Assembly: GCA_022508865.1 (NCBI GenBank)
Contig: JAFLUK010000011.1
Coordinates: 1-22,308, forward strand
Reading direction: 5' to 3'
Source: Oscillospiraceae bacterium
GTDB lineage: Bacteria; Bacillota; Clostridia; Oscillospirales; Acutalibacteraceae
Length of the DNA stretch: 22,308 bases
A model generated the notes under the pieces. The model saw only the letters and a program-made list of their open reading frames with translations. It was not told the origin of the DNA and searched no databases. Positions 1-8,193 of the stretch are shown here, piece after piece. The position numbers were made by a program, and so were the translations under genes. The first letter of the stretch is position 1; each line of letters opens with the position of its first letter.

Positions 1-1
1 T

Positions 2-487
2 GATAAGGTTTTAGATGAGTGTCAGTATGCAGGCAGCAGCCTGATAAATGCAGAGTCACTTCTGTATATAGGCAGAGGACTTGACTATGCCCTTTCCATG
101 GAAGGCTCATTAAAACTGAAGGAGATTTCCTATATCCACAGCGAAAGCTATGCGGCAGGTGAGCTGAAGCACGGAACAATTTCGCTGATAACAGAGGATA
201 TGCCTGTTATTGCGGTTGCAACACAGAACACACTGCTGGAAAAGACAGTGTCAAATATAAAGGAAGTAAAGGCAAGAGGTGCAAAGGTAATCTTTGTTTG
301 TGACGAGGAATGTACTGTTGGGGCAGACGTTGCAGACCTGATTATCAAAATTCCGAAAATCAGGGAAGAGCTTATGCCAATGCTTGCTGTTGTACCATTA
401 CAGCTTATTGCTTACTATGCTTCCCTTGCCAGAGGTAACGACATTGATAAACCAAGAAATCTGGCAAAATCAGTTACAGTAGAATAA
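2..487 (+). CDS. glmS: Glutamine--fructose-6-phosphate aminotransferase, C-terminal part (5' truncated by window edge)
   Basis: The reading frame is open from base 2 and gives the last 161 residues of GlmS. The enzyme makes glucosamine-6-phosphate from fructose-6-phosphate and glutamine, the first step toward UDP-GlcNAc for peptidoglycan. What is visible is the second SIS (sugar isomerase) domain, with the family stretches SLKLKEISYIHSESYAAGE and GELKHGTISLI. The C-terminus DKPRNLAKSVTVE is the near-invariant GlmS tail that closes over the sugar site. The N-terminal glutaminase domain, and any glmS ribozyme in the leader, lie outside the window. A hairpin terminator follows 10 bases after the stop. 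The identity is very secure; only the start is missing. Confidence 0.96.
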   Translation, partial: DKVLDECQYAGSSLINAESLLYIGRGLDYALSMEGSLKLKEISYIHSESYAAGELKHGTISLITEDMPVIAVATQNTLLEKTVSNIKEVKARGAKVIFVCDEECTVGADVADLIIKIPKIREELMPMLAVVPLQLIAYYASLARGNDIDKPRNLAKSVTVE

Positions 488-497
488 TTATTAATTT

Positions 498-531
498 AAG
501 GGGCTGTCGTAAGAAAGCCCCTTGATATTTT
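498..531 (+). terminator. Rho-independent terminator after glmS
   Basis: An 8-bp perfect stem, AAGGGGCT (498-505) with AGCCCCTT (516-523), has a 10-nt loop and is followed by the T-rich stretch GATATTTT. It separates glmS from the next promoter. Confidence 0.85.
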
Positions 532-537
532 ACATTG

Positions 538-565
538 TTGACAATTTACTACAATAGGATATAAT
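538..565 (+). promoter_or_regulatory. Sigma-A-type promoter of the FHA-rodA/pbp operon
   Basis: A consensus TTGACA at 538-543 and a consensus TATAAT at 560-565 are separated by 16 bp. The predicted start of transcription near 572 leaves a leader of about 30 nt ahead of the ATG at 601. The ribosome binding site AAGAGGTGAT lies at 587-595. Confidence 0.85.
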
Positions 566-600
566 ACAAGTGTTACTACAATTTTAAAGAGGTGATGTAA

Positions 601-2376
601 ATGATTATGCAGTGGTTACTTGATGCAGGTGTTGTTGCGGTAAGGGTGGTACTGCCCTTTTATGCAATTGTGATTATCTACGCAATATTTGCGTCTATGC
701 GAAGACACAGACGACCGCAAAAACCCTTGCTTACATTACATAATCTTAATACGGGAGAAAAAATTCCTGTCCTCTTTTGGGAAAATTCCATTGGCAGAAG
801 CCGAGGCTCCGACATCAGAGTGTACGATCCTGCCGTTTCAAGGGACCATTGTGTTCTTTTAAGACGTCGTGAGGGCTGGATGATTACCGACGTAGGCAGC
901 AAGGGAGGCACATATGTAAACGGTGAAGAAGTCCCCTGCAACGCAGAGGAAAGAAACCTGTCTTTTTTTGCAAGTATTTTTTCTTCCATAAAAAACACCT
1001 TAAAAAACGGACTGAAGGCTGTTGACGACGTTAGTGAATACCGCACAAGGCTGCTCATTGAAGATGAGGTTCAGGTTGGTTCAACTATCTTTCGCATTGA
1101 ACGCGGTGACGAATATGATGAGGAAATTGCACCTGACAGATTTCTTAAAAAAATCAGCAACAAGGCTTCTATGAAGCAGTATAAGCTGATGATTATGATT
1201 ACGATTTTCCATTTTCTTATGGCTATTGAGGCGTCATGGTACTACTATGGCAATGACTATATGCCATTTGTGTATTGCGGAGTATTTTCCGCTGTCAGCT
1301 TTGGCTTGTTCTTCGTTTCATCAAATGTTCTGAAAAGGACAAACTTTGAGCTGGAGGCTCTTGCGCTTTTTCTTACGGGATTGGGAGTAATGCTGCAAGT
1401 GCGGCAGGAAGCCCGAATGACAGTGATGCAGATTGTCAGCGCAATTGCAGGTATGATATGTTTTTTAATCATTGTCAAACTTTTGGAAAAGCCTGACTGG
1501 GTGCAGCGTTTCCGTGTTTGGGGAATGGTGGCGGCAGTGGGACTTTTGGGTCTTAACCTTGTTTTCGGAAGAGTGCAAAACGGTGCCGCAAACTGGATTT
1601 CCGTTGGAGGAATTTCTGTTCAGCCTTCGGAATTTGTAAAGATTCTCTATATTTTCATTGGCGCCGGTACTCTGGACGCCATTATGACAAGAAGAAATAA
1701 AATTGAATTTATTGTTTTTTCTGCAGTGTGTGTGGGAGAACTTGCTCTTATGGGTGACTTTGGTACAGCCCTTATCTTCTTTGCAACATTTCTTTTTGTT
1801 GCCTTTATGCGTTCCGGAGATATTAAGACCGTTCTTCTGGCACTTGCAACAGCAGTGGGCGGCGGCGCCTTAATTCTTAAGATTAAACCCTATATAGCCA
1901 AAAGATTTGAAACATGGGGAAACGCTATTGAGTTTTCTTCCGACGGCGGTTTTCAGCAGGCAAGGGTGCTCACCTATATTGCCTCCGGAGGGCTGTTTGG
2001 AGTTGGCATCGGCAATGGCTTTTTGAAGTATGTATTTGCCTCTGAAAGCGACTTGGTATTTGGCCTTGTGTGCGAAGAAATGGGTCTTATTGTAGGCTTT
2101 GTGCTGATTGCGGCAATACTTTCTCTGGCTCTTTATTCCAGAGCTATTGCTACACGCAGCAGAAGTACATTCTATTCAATCTCTGCCTGCTGTGCTGCAG
2201 GGCTGTTCATTGTTCAAATGGCGCTTAACGTGCTTGGCGCCACAGATGTACTGCCGCTGACAGGTGTTACATTCCCGTTTGTGTCAGCAGGCGGCTCGTC
2301 AATGATTTCCTGCTGGGGACTCCTTGCATTTATTAAGGGAGCTGACGAAAGAACATATTCACAGAAAAGAAAATAA
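601..2376 (+). CDS. FHA domain-FtsW/RodA/SpoVE family fusion (SEDS peptidoglycan glycosyltransferase)
   Basis: This is a 591-residue membrane protein. Residues 9-31 form a membrane segment, followed by a basic stop (RRHRR). A forkhead-associated domain covers about 43-167, with the canonical residues G65-R66, S80-R81-x-H83 and the G102-G103-T104-Y105-V106-N107-G108 turn. From about 192 on comes a polytopic SEDS domain with family signatures GGISVQPSEFVKI, GDFGTALIFF, SESDLVFGLVCEEMG and FPFVSAGGSS. SEDS proteins polymerise lipid II into glycan strands together with a class B PBP, and a class B PBP gene follows 52 bp downstream. FHA domains bind phosphothreonine, so control by a PASTA-type Ser/Thr kinase is a reasonable inference. 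Sequence alone does not settle whether it acts in elongation (RodA-like), division (FtsW-like) or sporulation (SpoVE-like). An insertion of about 30-40 residues interrupts the FHA fold. Confidence 0.93.
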   Translation: MIMQWLLDAGVVAVRVVLPFYAIVIIYAIFASMRRHRRPQKPLLTLHNLNTGEKIPVLFWENSIGRSRGSDIRVYDPAVSRDHCVLLRRREGWMITDVGSKGGTYVNGEEVPCNAEERNLSFFASIFSSIKNTLKNGLKAVDDVSEYRTRLLIEDEVQVGSTIFRIERGDEYDEEIAPDRFLKKISNKASMKQYKLMIMITIFHFLMAIEASWYYYGNDYMPFVYCGVFSAVSFGLFFVSSNVLKRTNFELEALALFLTGLGVMLQVRQEARMTVMQIVSAIAGMICFLIIVKLLEKPDWVQRFRVWGMVAAVGLLGLNLVFGRVQNGAANWISVGGISVQPSEFVKILYIFIGAGTLDAIMTRRNKIEFIVFSAVCVGELALMGDFGTALIFFATFLFVAFMRSGDIKTVLLALATAVGGGALILKIKPYIAKRFETWGNAIEFSSDGGFQQARVLTYIASGGLFGVGIGNGFLKYVFASESDLVFGLVCEEMGLIVGFVLIAAILSLALYSRAIATRSRSTFYSISACCAAGLFIVQMALNVLGATDVLPLTGVTFPFVSAGGSSMISCWGLLAFIKGADERTYSQKRK

Positions 2377-2428
2377 CAAAACAGCAAAATTTAAAGAATA
2401 AAGTTATAAAAAGGAGGAAGTGTGTCCG

Positions 2429-3856
2429 ATGAAAAGAACCCTGCGAAGAAGTATGATGATACTTATTGTGGCGCTTATAATAATTGGCGGTGTGGGATAC
2501 TTTTCCTATAACCTTGTAACTGAACATAACACATGGCTTAATATGGCTTATAACCGTCACATTTCCTCGGACGGAGGGTTGACACAGGCAGGTACAATTA
2601 CCGACAGAAACGGTGTGGAACTTGCAAAGTCTGTTAACGGAAAAAGAGTATATAACGACGATAAAACAGTAAGAGAAAGTCTTTTGCACGTTGTGGGAGA
2701 TGACACCATTAACATCGGAACAGCCATTCAGTCAATGTACAGAATGAATCTTACAGGTTATAGCTATTTGTGGGGGCTTGGGCTTCCCACATCTCTGAAG
2801 TCAGACAGCGATATGAGCCTTACTGTGGACGCTTCCGTGTGCTCTGAAGTTTACAGTTTGTTTAACGGCAGGGCAGGTGCTTGTGTGGTTTATAATTATA
2901 AGACAGGAGAGGTGCTGTGCGATGTTTCGTCCCTGTCCTATGACCCTGCAAATCCCCCGGAAATAACAGAGGAAAATCAGGAGGATTACAAGGGCGTGTA
3001 TGTTGACAATGTTGTCAGCAGTTCCTACACCCCCGGCTCTGTATTTAAGCTGGTTACCACTGCGGCGGCTCTGAAATATATCGACGATATTGACACCAGA
3101 CAGTGGTACTGTGAGGGTACTGAAAAAATCGGCGGCGACGACGATAGCTGCAAGGTTTATTGCAATGATTCTATTGCCCACGGAAGTGAAACTCTGGAGC
3201 AGGCTTTGGGTAACTCCTGCAACATTGTGTTTGCCAAAATTGCAGAGGAACTGGGAGCAAAAAAAATGACAGAGGTTGCCAACGAAATGGGCATAAACAG
3301 CTCATACTCAATGGGCAATATTCCAATCACAGCAGGGGATTACGATTTAAGTGACGCTAACAAAAATCAGCTTGCATGGTCAGGCGTGGGGCAGTATACA
3401 GTTCTTGTTAACCCAATGCAAATGGCGATTATCTGTTCGGCAATTGCCAATGAGGGTAAGCCCATACTCCCATATATTATCGGCAGTGATGCAGGCATAC
3501 TTACAAAAATCGGCATTACTACAGGCGGCGGAACAGGCAGCGCTGTGATGAGCAAGGATATTGCTAATAAAATCGGAGAAATGATGCGTAACAACGTGCA
3601 GAATTATTACGGCGACGGCAGCTTTCCAAGCGGCCTTGAGGTTGCTGCAAAGACAGGTACAGGCGAGCTTACACGCTCTGACGGGGACGGCAGCAGCGAC
3701 AAGAACAATGCATGGATTGTGGGATATTGCCAAAATGAGGATTATCCCCTTGCTTTCTCGGTGGTTGTAAATAATGTTGAGGGCTATGGTTCCCAAAACG
3801 CCCAGCCTATTGCTTCGGCGGCTCTTGCAGCCTGCAAGGCTTCTATGGATAAATAA
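2429..3856 (+). CDS. Class B penicillin-binding protein (peptidoglycan D,D-transpeptidase, PbpA/FtsI-like)
   Basis: A 475-residue transpeptidase with one N-terminal membrane anchor (about residues 9-29) and the three active-site motifs in order and good spacing: S204-V-F-K207 in a PGSVFKL context, S263-C-N265, and K408-T-G410 in KTGTGEL. It crosslinks peptidoglycan outside the membrane and is the natural partner of the SEDS polymerase encoded just upstream; one promoter and one terminator frame the pair. I chose the ATG at 2429 over the in-frame GTG at 2420, because the AAGGAGG site at 2411-2417 would be only 2 nt from the GTG but 11 nt from the ATG, and the ATG gives a clean basic-hydrophobic anchor. 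The N-terminal pedestal is short, like actinobacterial PbpA rather than longer FtsI proteins. Confidence 0.93.
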   Translation: MKRTLRRSMMILIVALIIIGGVGYFSYNLVTEHNTWLNMAYNRHISSDGGLTQAGTITDRNGVELAKSVNGKRVYNDDKTVRESLLHVVGDDTINIGTAIQSMYRMNLTGYSYLWGLGLPTSLKSDSDMSLTVDASVCSEVYSLFNGRAGACVVYNYKTGEVLCDVSSLSYDPANPPEITEENQEDYKGVYVDNVVSSSYTPGSVFKLVTTAAALKYIDDIDTRQWYCEGTEKIGGDDDSCKVYCNDSIAHGSETLEQALGNSCNIVFAKIAEELGAKKMTEVANEMGINSSYSMGNIPITAGDYDLSDANKNQLAWSGVGQYTVLVNPMQMAIICSAIANEGKPILPYIIGSDAGILTKIGITTGGGTGSAVMSKDIANKIGEMMRNNVQNYYGDGSFPSGLEVAAKTGTGELTRSDGDGSSDKNNAWIVGYCQNEDYPLAFSVVVNNVEGYGSQNAQPIASAALAACKASMDK

Positions 3857-3870
3857 TAAGTAATAATATT

Positions 3871-3908
3871 ATAAAGAGGGGTTATCAAATTCCTCTTTAT
3901 TTTTTTTG
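3871..3908 (+). terminator. Rho-independent terminator after the pbp gene
   Basis: A 9-bp perfect stem, ATAAAGAGG (3871-3879) with CCTCTTTAT (3892-3900), is followed directly by a run of T residues. It ends the FHA-rodA/pbp operon. Confidence 0.9.
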
Positions 3909-3917
3909 TATTATATG

Positions 3918-3947
3918 TTACAATGTATTATGTAATAGTTTTATAAT
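3918..3947 (+). promoter_or_regulatory. Probable promoter of secA
   Basis: TTACAA at 3918-3923 and a consensus TATAAT at 3942-3947 have an 18-bp spacer. The predicted start near 3954 leaves a leader of about 49 nt. It sits between the upstream terminator and secA, so secA appears to be transcribed on its own. Confidence 0.65.
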
Positions 3948-4002
3948 AGGTGATTATAGGCTTTTATTTTATAAAACCAATTTTACATAAAGGATGGTTA
4001 AA

Positions 4003-6879
4003 ATGAATCTTTTAAGAAAAATGTTTGGCTCTTACAGTAAAAAAGAATTAAAAAGAGTAGAGCCTATTACTCAAAAGGTGCTTGACCTTGAAGAGCAGTA
4101 CGCTGCTATGAGTGAAGAAGAACTGAAAAATCAGACTAATATACTAAAGGAACGTCTTGCAAACGGGGAAACTACAGATGATATTCTCCCCGAAGCATTT
4201 GCAACCTGCCGAGAAGCCGCATGGCGTGTGCTGGGAATGAAGCATTTTCCTGTTCAGGTAACAGGTGGTATTATTCTTCATCAGGGCAGAATTGCAGAAA
4301 TGAAAACAGGTGAAGGTAAAACTCTTGTGGCAACACTTCCTGCATACCTTAATGCTCTTACAGGGGATGGCGTCCACATTGTTACTGTCAATGATTATCT
4401 TGCAACCCGTGACAGTGAGTGGATGGGAAAGGTCTACAAGTATCTTGGCCTTACCGTTGGTCTTATCACACAGGAAATGGACAACGATGAGCGTCAGGAA
4501 ATGTATGCAAAGGATATTACCTACGGAACAAACAATCAGCTGGGCTTTGACTATCTTCGTGACAATATGGTGGTTTATAAGGAGCAAAAAGTTCAGCGTG
4601 GTCACGCCTTTGCAATTGTGGACGAAGTTGACTCAATTCTCATAGATGAAGCAAGAACACCTCTTATTATTTCCGGTGAGGGCGACAAGTCTACTGATTT
4701 GTACGACAGAGCAGACAGCCTTGCAAAAACACTTAAAAAGTATGTTGTTACAGAGCTTGATGCAAAGGAGGACAAAGAGGACTTCTATGCAGAGAACAAT
4801 ATTGACTATATTGTAGACGAAAAGGCAAAAACAGCCACTCTTACACAGTGCGGTGTTAAAAAGGCTGAAAAGTTCTTTAACCTTGAAAATCTTACTGACC
4901 CTGAAAACCTTACAATTCAGCACCACATCAATCAGGCTATCAAGGCTAACGGTGTAATGAAAAACGAGGTTGACTACATTGTTAAGGACGGAGAAATCAT
5001 CATTGTTGACGAATTTACAGGCCGTCAGATGATAGGCAGAAGATACAACGAGGGTCTTCATCAGGCTATTGAGGCAAAAGAGGGAGTGGAGGTTCAGAAC
5101 GAAAGCAAAACCTTGGCTACCATTACCTTCCAGAACTACTTCCGTCTTTATAAGAAGCTGTCGGGTATGACCGGTACAGCCCTTACAGAGGAAACTGAAT
5201 TTCAGGAAATCTATAAGCTGGACGTTGTGGAGGTTCCTACAAACAAGCCCCTTGCCCGTCAGGATTTGCCGGATATTATCTTCCCCACAGAAATGGGCAA
5301 GTTTAATGCAATAATTGATGATATTATTAAATTCCACGAAAAAGGACAGCCTGTTCTTGTGGGTACAGTATCAATCGAAAAATCCGAGCTTCTCTCAAAG
5401 CTCCTTAAAAAGCGTGGTGTAAAGCACAATGTCCTGAACGCGAAACATCACGAAAAGGAAGCAGAAATTGTTGCACAGGCAGGTAAGCTGGGCGCAGTTA
5501 CCATTGCCACAAATATGGCAGGTCGTGGTACCGATATTGTGCTTGGCGGTAATGCTGAATATATGGCAAAGGCACAGATGAGAAAAATGAAGTTTGACGA
5601 GGAAATGATTGCCGAAGCCGACGCATATTCAGAAACAGAGGACAAGGATATTCTCTTTGCACGTCAGACCTTTAAGGAACTTCTTGAACAGTATAAGGAC
5701 GAAATCAAGGAAGAGGCAGACAAAGTAAGAGAAGCAGGCGGTCTTTGCATCATAGGTACGGAACGTCACGAGTCCCGCCGTATTGACAACCAGCTCAGAG
5801 GTCGTGCAGGACGTCAGGGCGACCCCGGCAGAAGCCAGTTCTATCTGTCAACAGAGGACGATTTGATGCGACTGTTTGGCGGCGACAGAATGAAGTCCAT
5901 TATGAGCACACTCAGGGTATCTGACGATACACCGATTGAGAACAAGATGCTTTCAAATATTATTGAATCATCACAGGAAAAGGTTGAAACAAGAAACTTT
6001 GGTATCAGAAAGAACGTTCTTCAGTATGACGACGTTATGAACCGTCAAAGAGAAATTATCTACGGACAAAGAGATCAGGTTCTTGACGGCGAAGATGTTC
6101 ACGACACTGTTATCAAGATGATTAAGGATACAATTGAAGAAAATGTAAGTCTTTATGTAAATGATTCAATCTTAAGAGAATCCTGGAATTTATCCTCACT
6201 CCGAGAAACCTACAAGTGGCTTGTTCCTGACGAGGACTTCCTTAAATTTACAGGCGATGAACTTGACAAGCTGGATAAGAAGGATATTGTTGATATCATT
6301 ACCGACAAGGCTATGTCAATGTACAAGGAAAATGAGAATATTCTTGACAAGGACACAATGAGGGAGATGGAAAGAGTATATCTCCTGCGTTCTGTTGATA
6401 CTCACTGGATGGATCACATTGATGCAATGGAACAGCTTCAGCAGTCCATAAGACTTGCGGCATACGGTCAGAAAGACCCTGTTGTTGAATACAAGCTGGT
6501 GGGCTTTGATATGTTTGACGAAATGATTGCTCTCATTCGTGAGGACACAATCAAGCTTTGTCTCCTGTCACCAAAGAAAATTGCCGCAGTAAAGGCACGT
6601 CATGCAGAAATTGAGGCAAAACGTGCAGAGGAAGAAAGAAAAGCCGCAGAGGCACATCAGGTTATATTAAACAGCCAAAAGGATAAGCCGCTGCCTAACC
6701 CAATCAGTGTGGCGCTGAAGCGTGAGCAGGTGGCTGTGCCCACACAGGCTAATGTTTCCGACGGCTCAACTCCTGTTAAGAAAAAGCCTATTGTTAAGAA
6801 AAAGAAGGTTGGCAGAAACGACCCCTGTCCTTGCGGAAGCGGCAAAAAGTACAAAAAGTGCTGCGGTCAGAATGAATAA
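4003..6879 (+). CDS. secA: Protein translocase motor subunit SecA
   Basis: A 958-residue SecA, the cytoplasmic ATPase that pushes unfolded preproteins through SecYEG. Walker A is MKTGEGKT at 100-107 and the Walker B/DEAD-like motif is DEVDS at 207-211. The NBD2 signature MAGRGTDIVLGG and the block GTERHESRRIDNQLRGRAGR are intact. Between these two blocks is an acidic, helical insertion of roughly 55 residues that B. subtilis SecA lacks; such inserts are known in other lineages and partly explain the greater length. The C-terminus carries the SEC-C zinc motif C942-x-C944 with C953-C954. The ATG at 4003 was preferred over 3994, because the AAAGGATGG ribosome site overlaps the earlier codon. The usual neighbour prfB is absent. 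Confidence 0.97.
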   Translation: MNLLRKMFGSYSKKELKRVEPITQKVLDLEEQYAAMSEEELKNQTNILKERLANGETTDDILPEAFATCREAAWRVLGMKHFPVQVTGGIILHQGRIAEMKTGEGKTLVATLPAYLNALTGDGVHIVTVNDYLATRDSEWMGKVYKYLGLTVGLITQEMDNDERQEMYAKDITYGTNNQLGFDYLRDNMVVYKEQKVQRGHAFAIVDEVDSILIDEARTPLIISGEGDKSTDLYDRADSLAKTLKKYVVTELDAKEDKEDFYAENNIDYIVDEKAKTATLTQCGVKKAEKFFNLENLTDPENLTIQHHINQAIKANGVMKNEVDYIVKDGEIIIVDEFTGRQMIGRRYNEGLHQAIEAKEGVEVQNESKTLATITFQNYFRLYKKLSGMTGTALTEETEFQEIYKLDVVEVPTNKPLARQDLPDIIFPTEMGKFNAIIDDIIKFHEKGQPVLVGTVSIEKSELLSKLLKKRGVKHNVLNAKHHEKEAEIVAQAGKLGAVTIATNMAGRGTDIVLGGNAEYMAKAQMRKMKFDEEMIAEADAYSETEDKDILFARQTFKELLEQYKDEIKEEADKVREAGGLCIIGTERHESRRIDNQLRGRAGRQGDPGRSQFYLSTEDDLMRLFGGDRMKSIMSTLRVSDDTPIENKMLSNIIESSQEKVETRNFGIRKNVLQYDDVMNRQREIIYGQRDQVLDGEDVHDTVIKMIKDTIEENVSLYVNDSILRESWNLSSLRETYKWLVPDEDFLKFTGDELDKLDKKDIVDIITDKAMSMYKENENILDKDTMREMERVYLLRSVDTHWMDHIDAMEQLQQSIRLAAYGQKDPVVEYKLVGFDMFDEMIALIREDTIKLCLLSPKKIAAVKARHAEIEAKRAEEERKAAEAHQVILNSQKDKPLPNPISVALKREQVAVPTQANVSDGSTPVKKKPIVKKKKVGRNDPCPCGSGKKYKKCCGQNE

Positions 6880-6920
6880 TAAAATTTAATTAATCAGAGC
6901 ATATTAACAGCTATAAAAAA

Positions 6921-6951
6921 ACAGCAGGGTAAAATCCCTGCTGTTGCTTTT
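6921..6951. terminator. Bidirectional terminator between secA and hydF
   Basis: A 9-bp perfect stem, ACAGCAGGG (6921-6929) with CCCTGCTGT (6936-6944), has a 6-nt loop. A T-rich run follows on the plus strand, and an A-run lies upstream (a U-run on the minus strand). It can therefore end both the secA and the hydrogenase-maturation transcripts. Confidence 0.92.
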
Positions 6952-6952
6952 T

Positions 6953-8143
6953 TTATTTTTTCAGGTGAGGAAAGCATTCAATGCTTCTGTCCAGAATACC
7001 TGTCATAAAGGCTATGGCAATTCCGTAGTTTGTAAAGGGTATGTTTCTGTCAAGAGTACAGTTCATTCTGTACACAACTTCTCTTTCATTGAGCATACAA
7101 CCGCCGCAGTGGATTATAAGACTGTATTTGCTTAAATCTTCAGGGAATTCTGTACCGCTGGAAAGCTCAATGTTTATATCATCAGAAACATATTCTTTCA
7201 ACCATTTGGGAATTTTTACACTGCCGATATCGTCACATTGTCTGTGGTGTGTGCACCCTTCGGAAATAAGAACAGTATCTCCCTTTTTCAGCTTGGAAAT
7301 TGCATAAGCTCCCTTTACGGCGGTGTCAAGAAAACCCTTGTACCTTGCCATAAGGATAGAAAAGGAAGTAAGGGGAATATCCCTTGGAACAATCCTGCTC
7401 ACCTGTTTAAAAACCTGACTGTCGGTAATAACAAGCTTTGGCTTTTTTGCAAGGGAAGTTAGTGTTTCTGTGAGTTCTGTTTCCTTACAGCAAACAGCAA
7501 CGGCTCCGCTGTCGAGAATATCTCTTATTGTCTGTTGTTGAGGAAGGATAAGTCTGCCCTTTGGCGCGGCAGAATCAATGGGAATTACCAACACCACAAG
7601 GTCGCCCTTGCAGAGCAAATCACCAACAAGTCTTTTTTCTTGTTCTTTGTTCTCGGTCAGGTGCGCAACCTTTTCTCTCAAATCATTTATGCCTGTATTT
7701 TCCTTGGCGCTGACAACTATTTCTTCTTCCTTTAAATCTGTTTTATCCTGTAAATCCCCCTTGTTGTAGGCAACAACATAGGGGATATTTTTCTTTTTAA
7801 AAAGCTGAATCATTTCTTCATCAATGGGGGAAAGACCCTGTGTAACATCAACCACAAGTACGGCAACGTCTGTTTTGTTCAGCACTTGTTTTGTCTTTTT
7901 TACACGCATTTCTCCCAGTGTGCCGGTGTCGTCAAAACCTGCTGTATCAATTATCATAACAGGACCCATAGGCAAAAGCTCCATAGCCTTGTAAACAGGG
8001 TCGGTGGTTGTACCCTTTATATCTGACACAAGGGACAAATTCTGATTTGTAAAGGCATTTACCACAGAGCTTTTTCCTGCGTTTCTTTTGCCGAAAAAGC
8101 CTATATGGGTTCTGTCACCCTTTGGAGTTTGGTTCATACTCAT
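6953..8143 (-). CDS. hydF: [FeFe]-hydrogenase H-cluster maturation GTPase HydF
   Basis: A 396-residue HydF, the scaffold on which the 2Fe subcluster is assembled before transfer to apo-hydrogenase. The N-terminal GTPase domain shows the P-loop G18-KRNAGK-S25, switch threonines T45-T47, D66-T-A-G69 and N127-K-G-D130. The C-terminal iron-sulfur ligands match the HydF pattern: C297-T-H299, then H345-C346-G-G-C349, with about 45 residues between the two histidines. The start has a GGGAG site 9 nt upstream. It is the last gene of the unit, 50 bp after hydG, and ends at a shared two-way terminator. The catalytic hydrogenase gene is not in the window. Confidence 0.97.
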   Translation of the reverse strand: MSMNQTPKGDRTHIGFFGKRNAGKSSVVNAFTNQNLSLVSDIKGTTTDPVYKAMELLPMGPVMIIDTAGFDDTGTLGEMRVKKTKQVLNKTDVAVLVVDVTQGLSPIDEEMIQLFKKKNIPYVVAYNKGDLQDKTDLKEEEIVVSAKENTGINDLREKVAHLTENKEQEKRLVGDLLCKGDLVVLVIPIDSAAPKGRLILPQQQTIRDILDSGAVAVCCKETELTETLTSLAKKPKLVITDSQVFKQVSRIVPRDIPLTSFSILMARYKGFLDTAVKGAYAISKLKKGDTVLISEGCTHHRQCDDIGSVKIPKWLKEYVSDDINIELSSGTEFPEDLSKYSLIIHCGGCMLNEREVVYRMNCTLDRNIPFTNYGIAIAFMTGILDRSIECFPHLKK

Positions 8144-8193
8144 ATCTTGTCACTCCCTTTGTGTGTGGTTAAAAAGTTTAAAAGACGGATTAA

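Noticed and set aside
2333..2689. Antisense frame across the rodA-like/pbp junction
   Set aside because: It spans two well-supported genes on the other strand, has no ribosome site or domain, and is shadow coding.
4633..5337. Long antisense open frame of 234 codons inside secA
   Set aside because: It lies wholly opposite an intact, conserved secA, with Cys/Leu/Asn-rich low-complexity translation and no recognisable domain. It is a codon-usage shadow.
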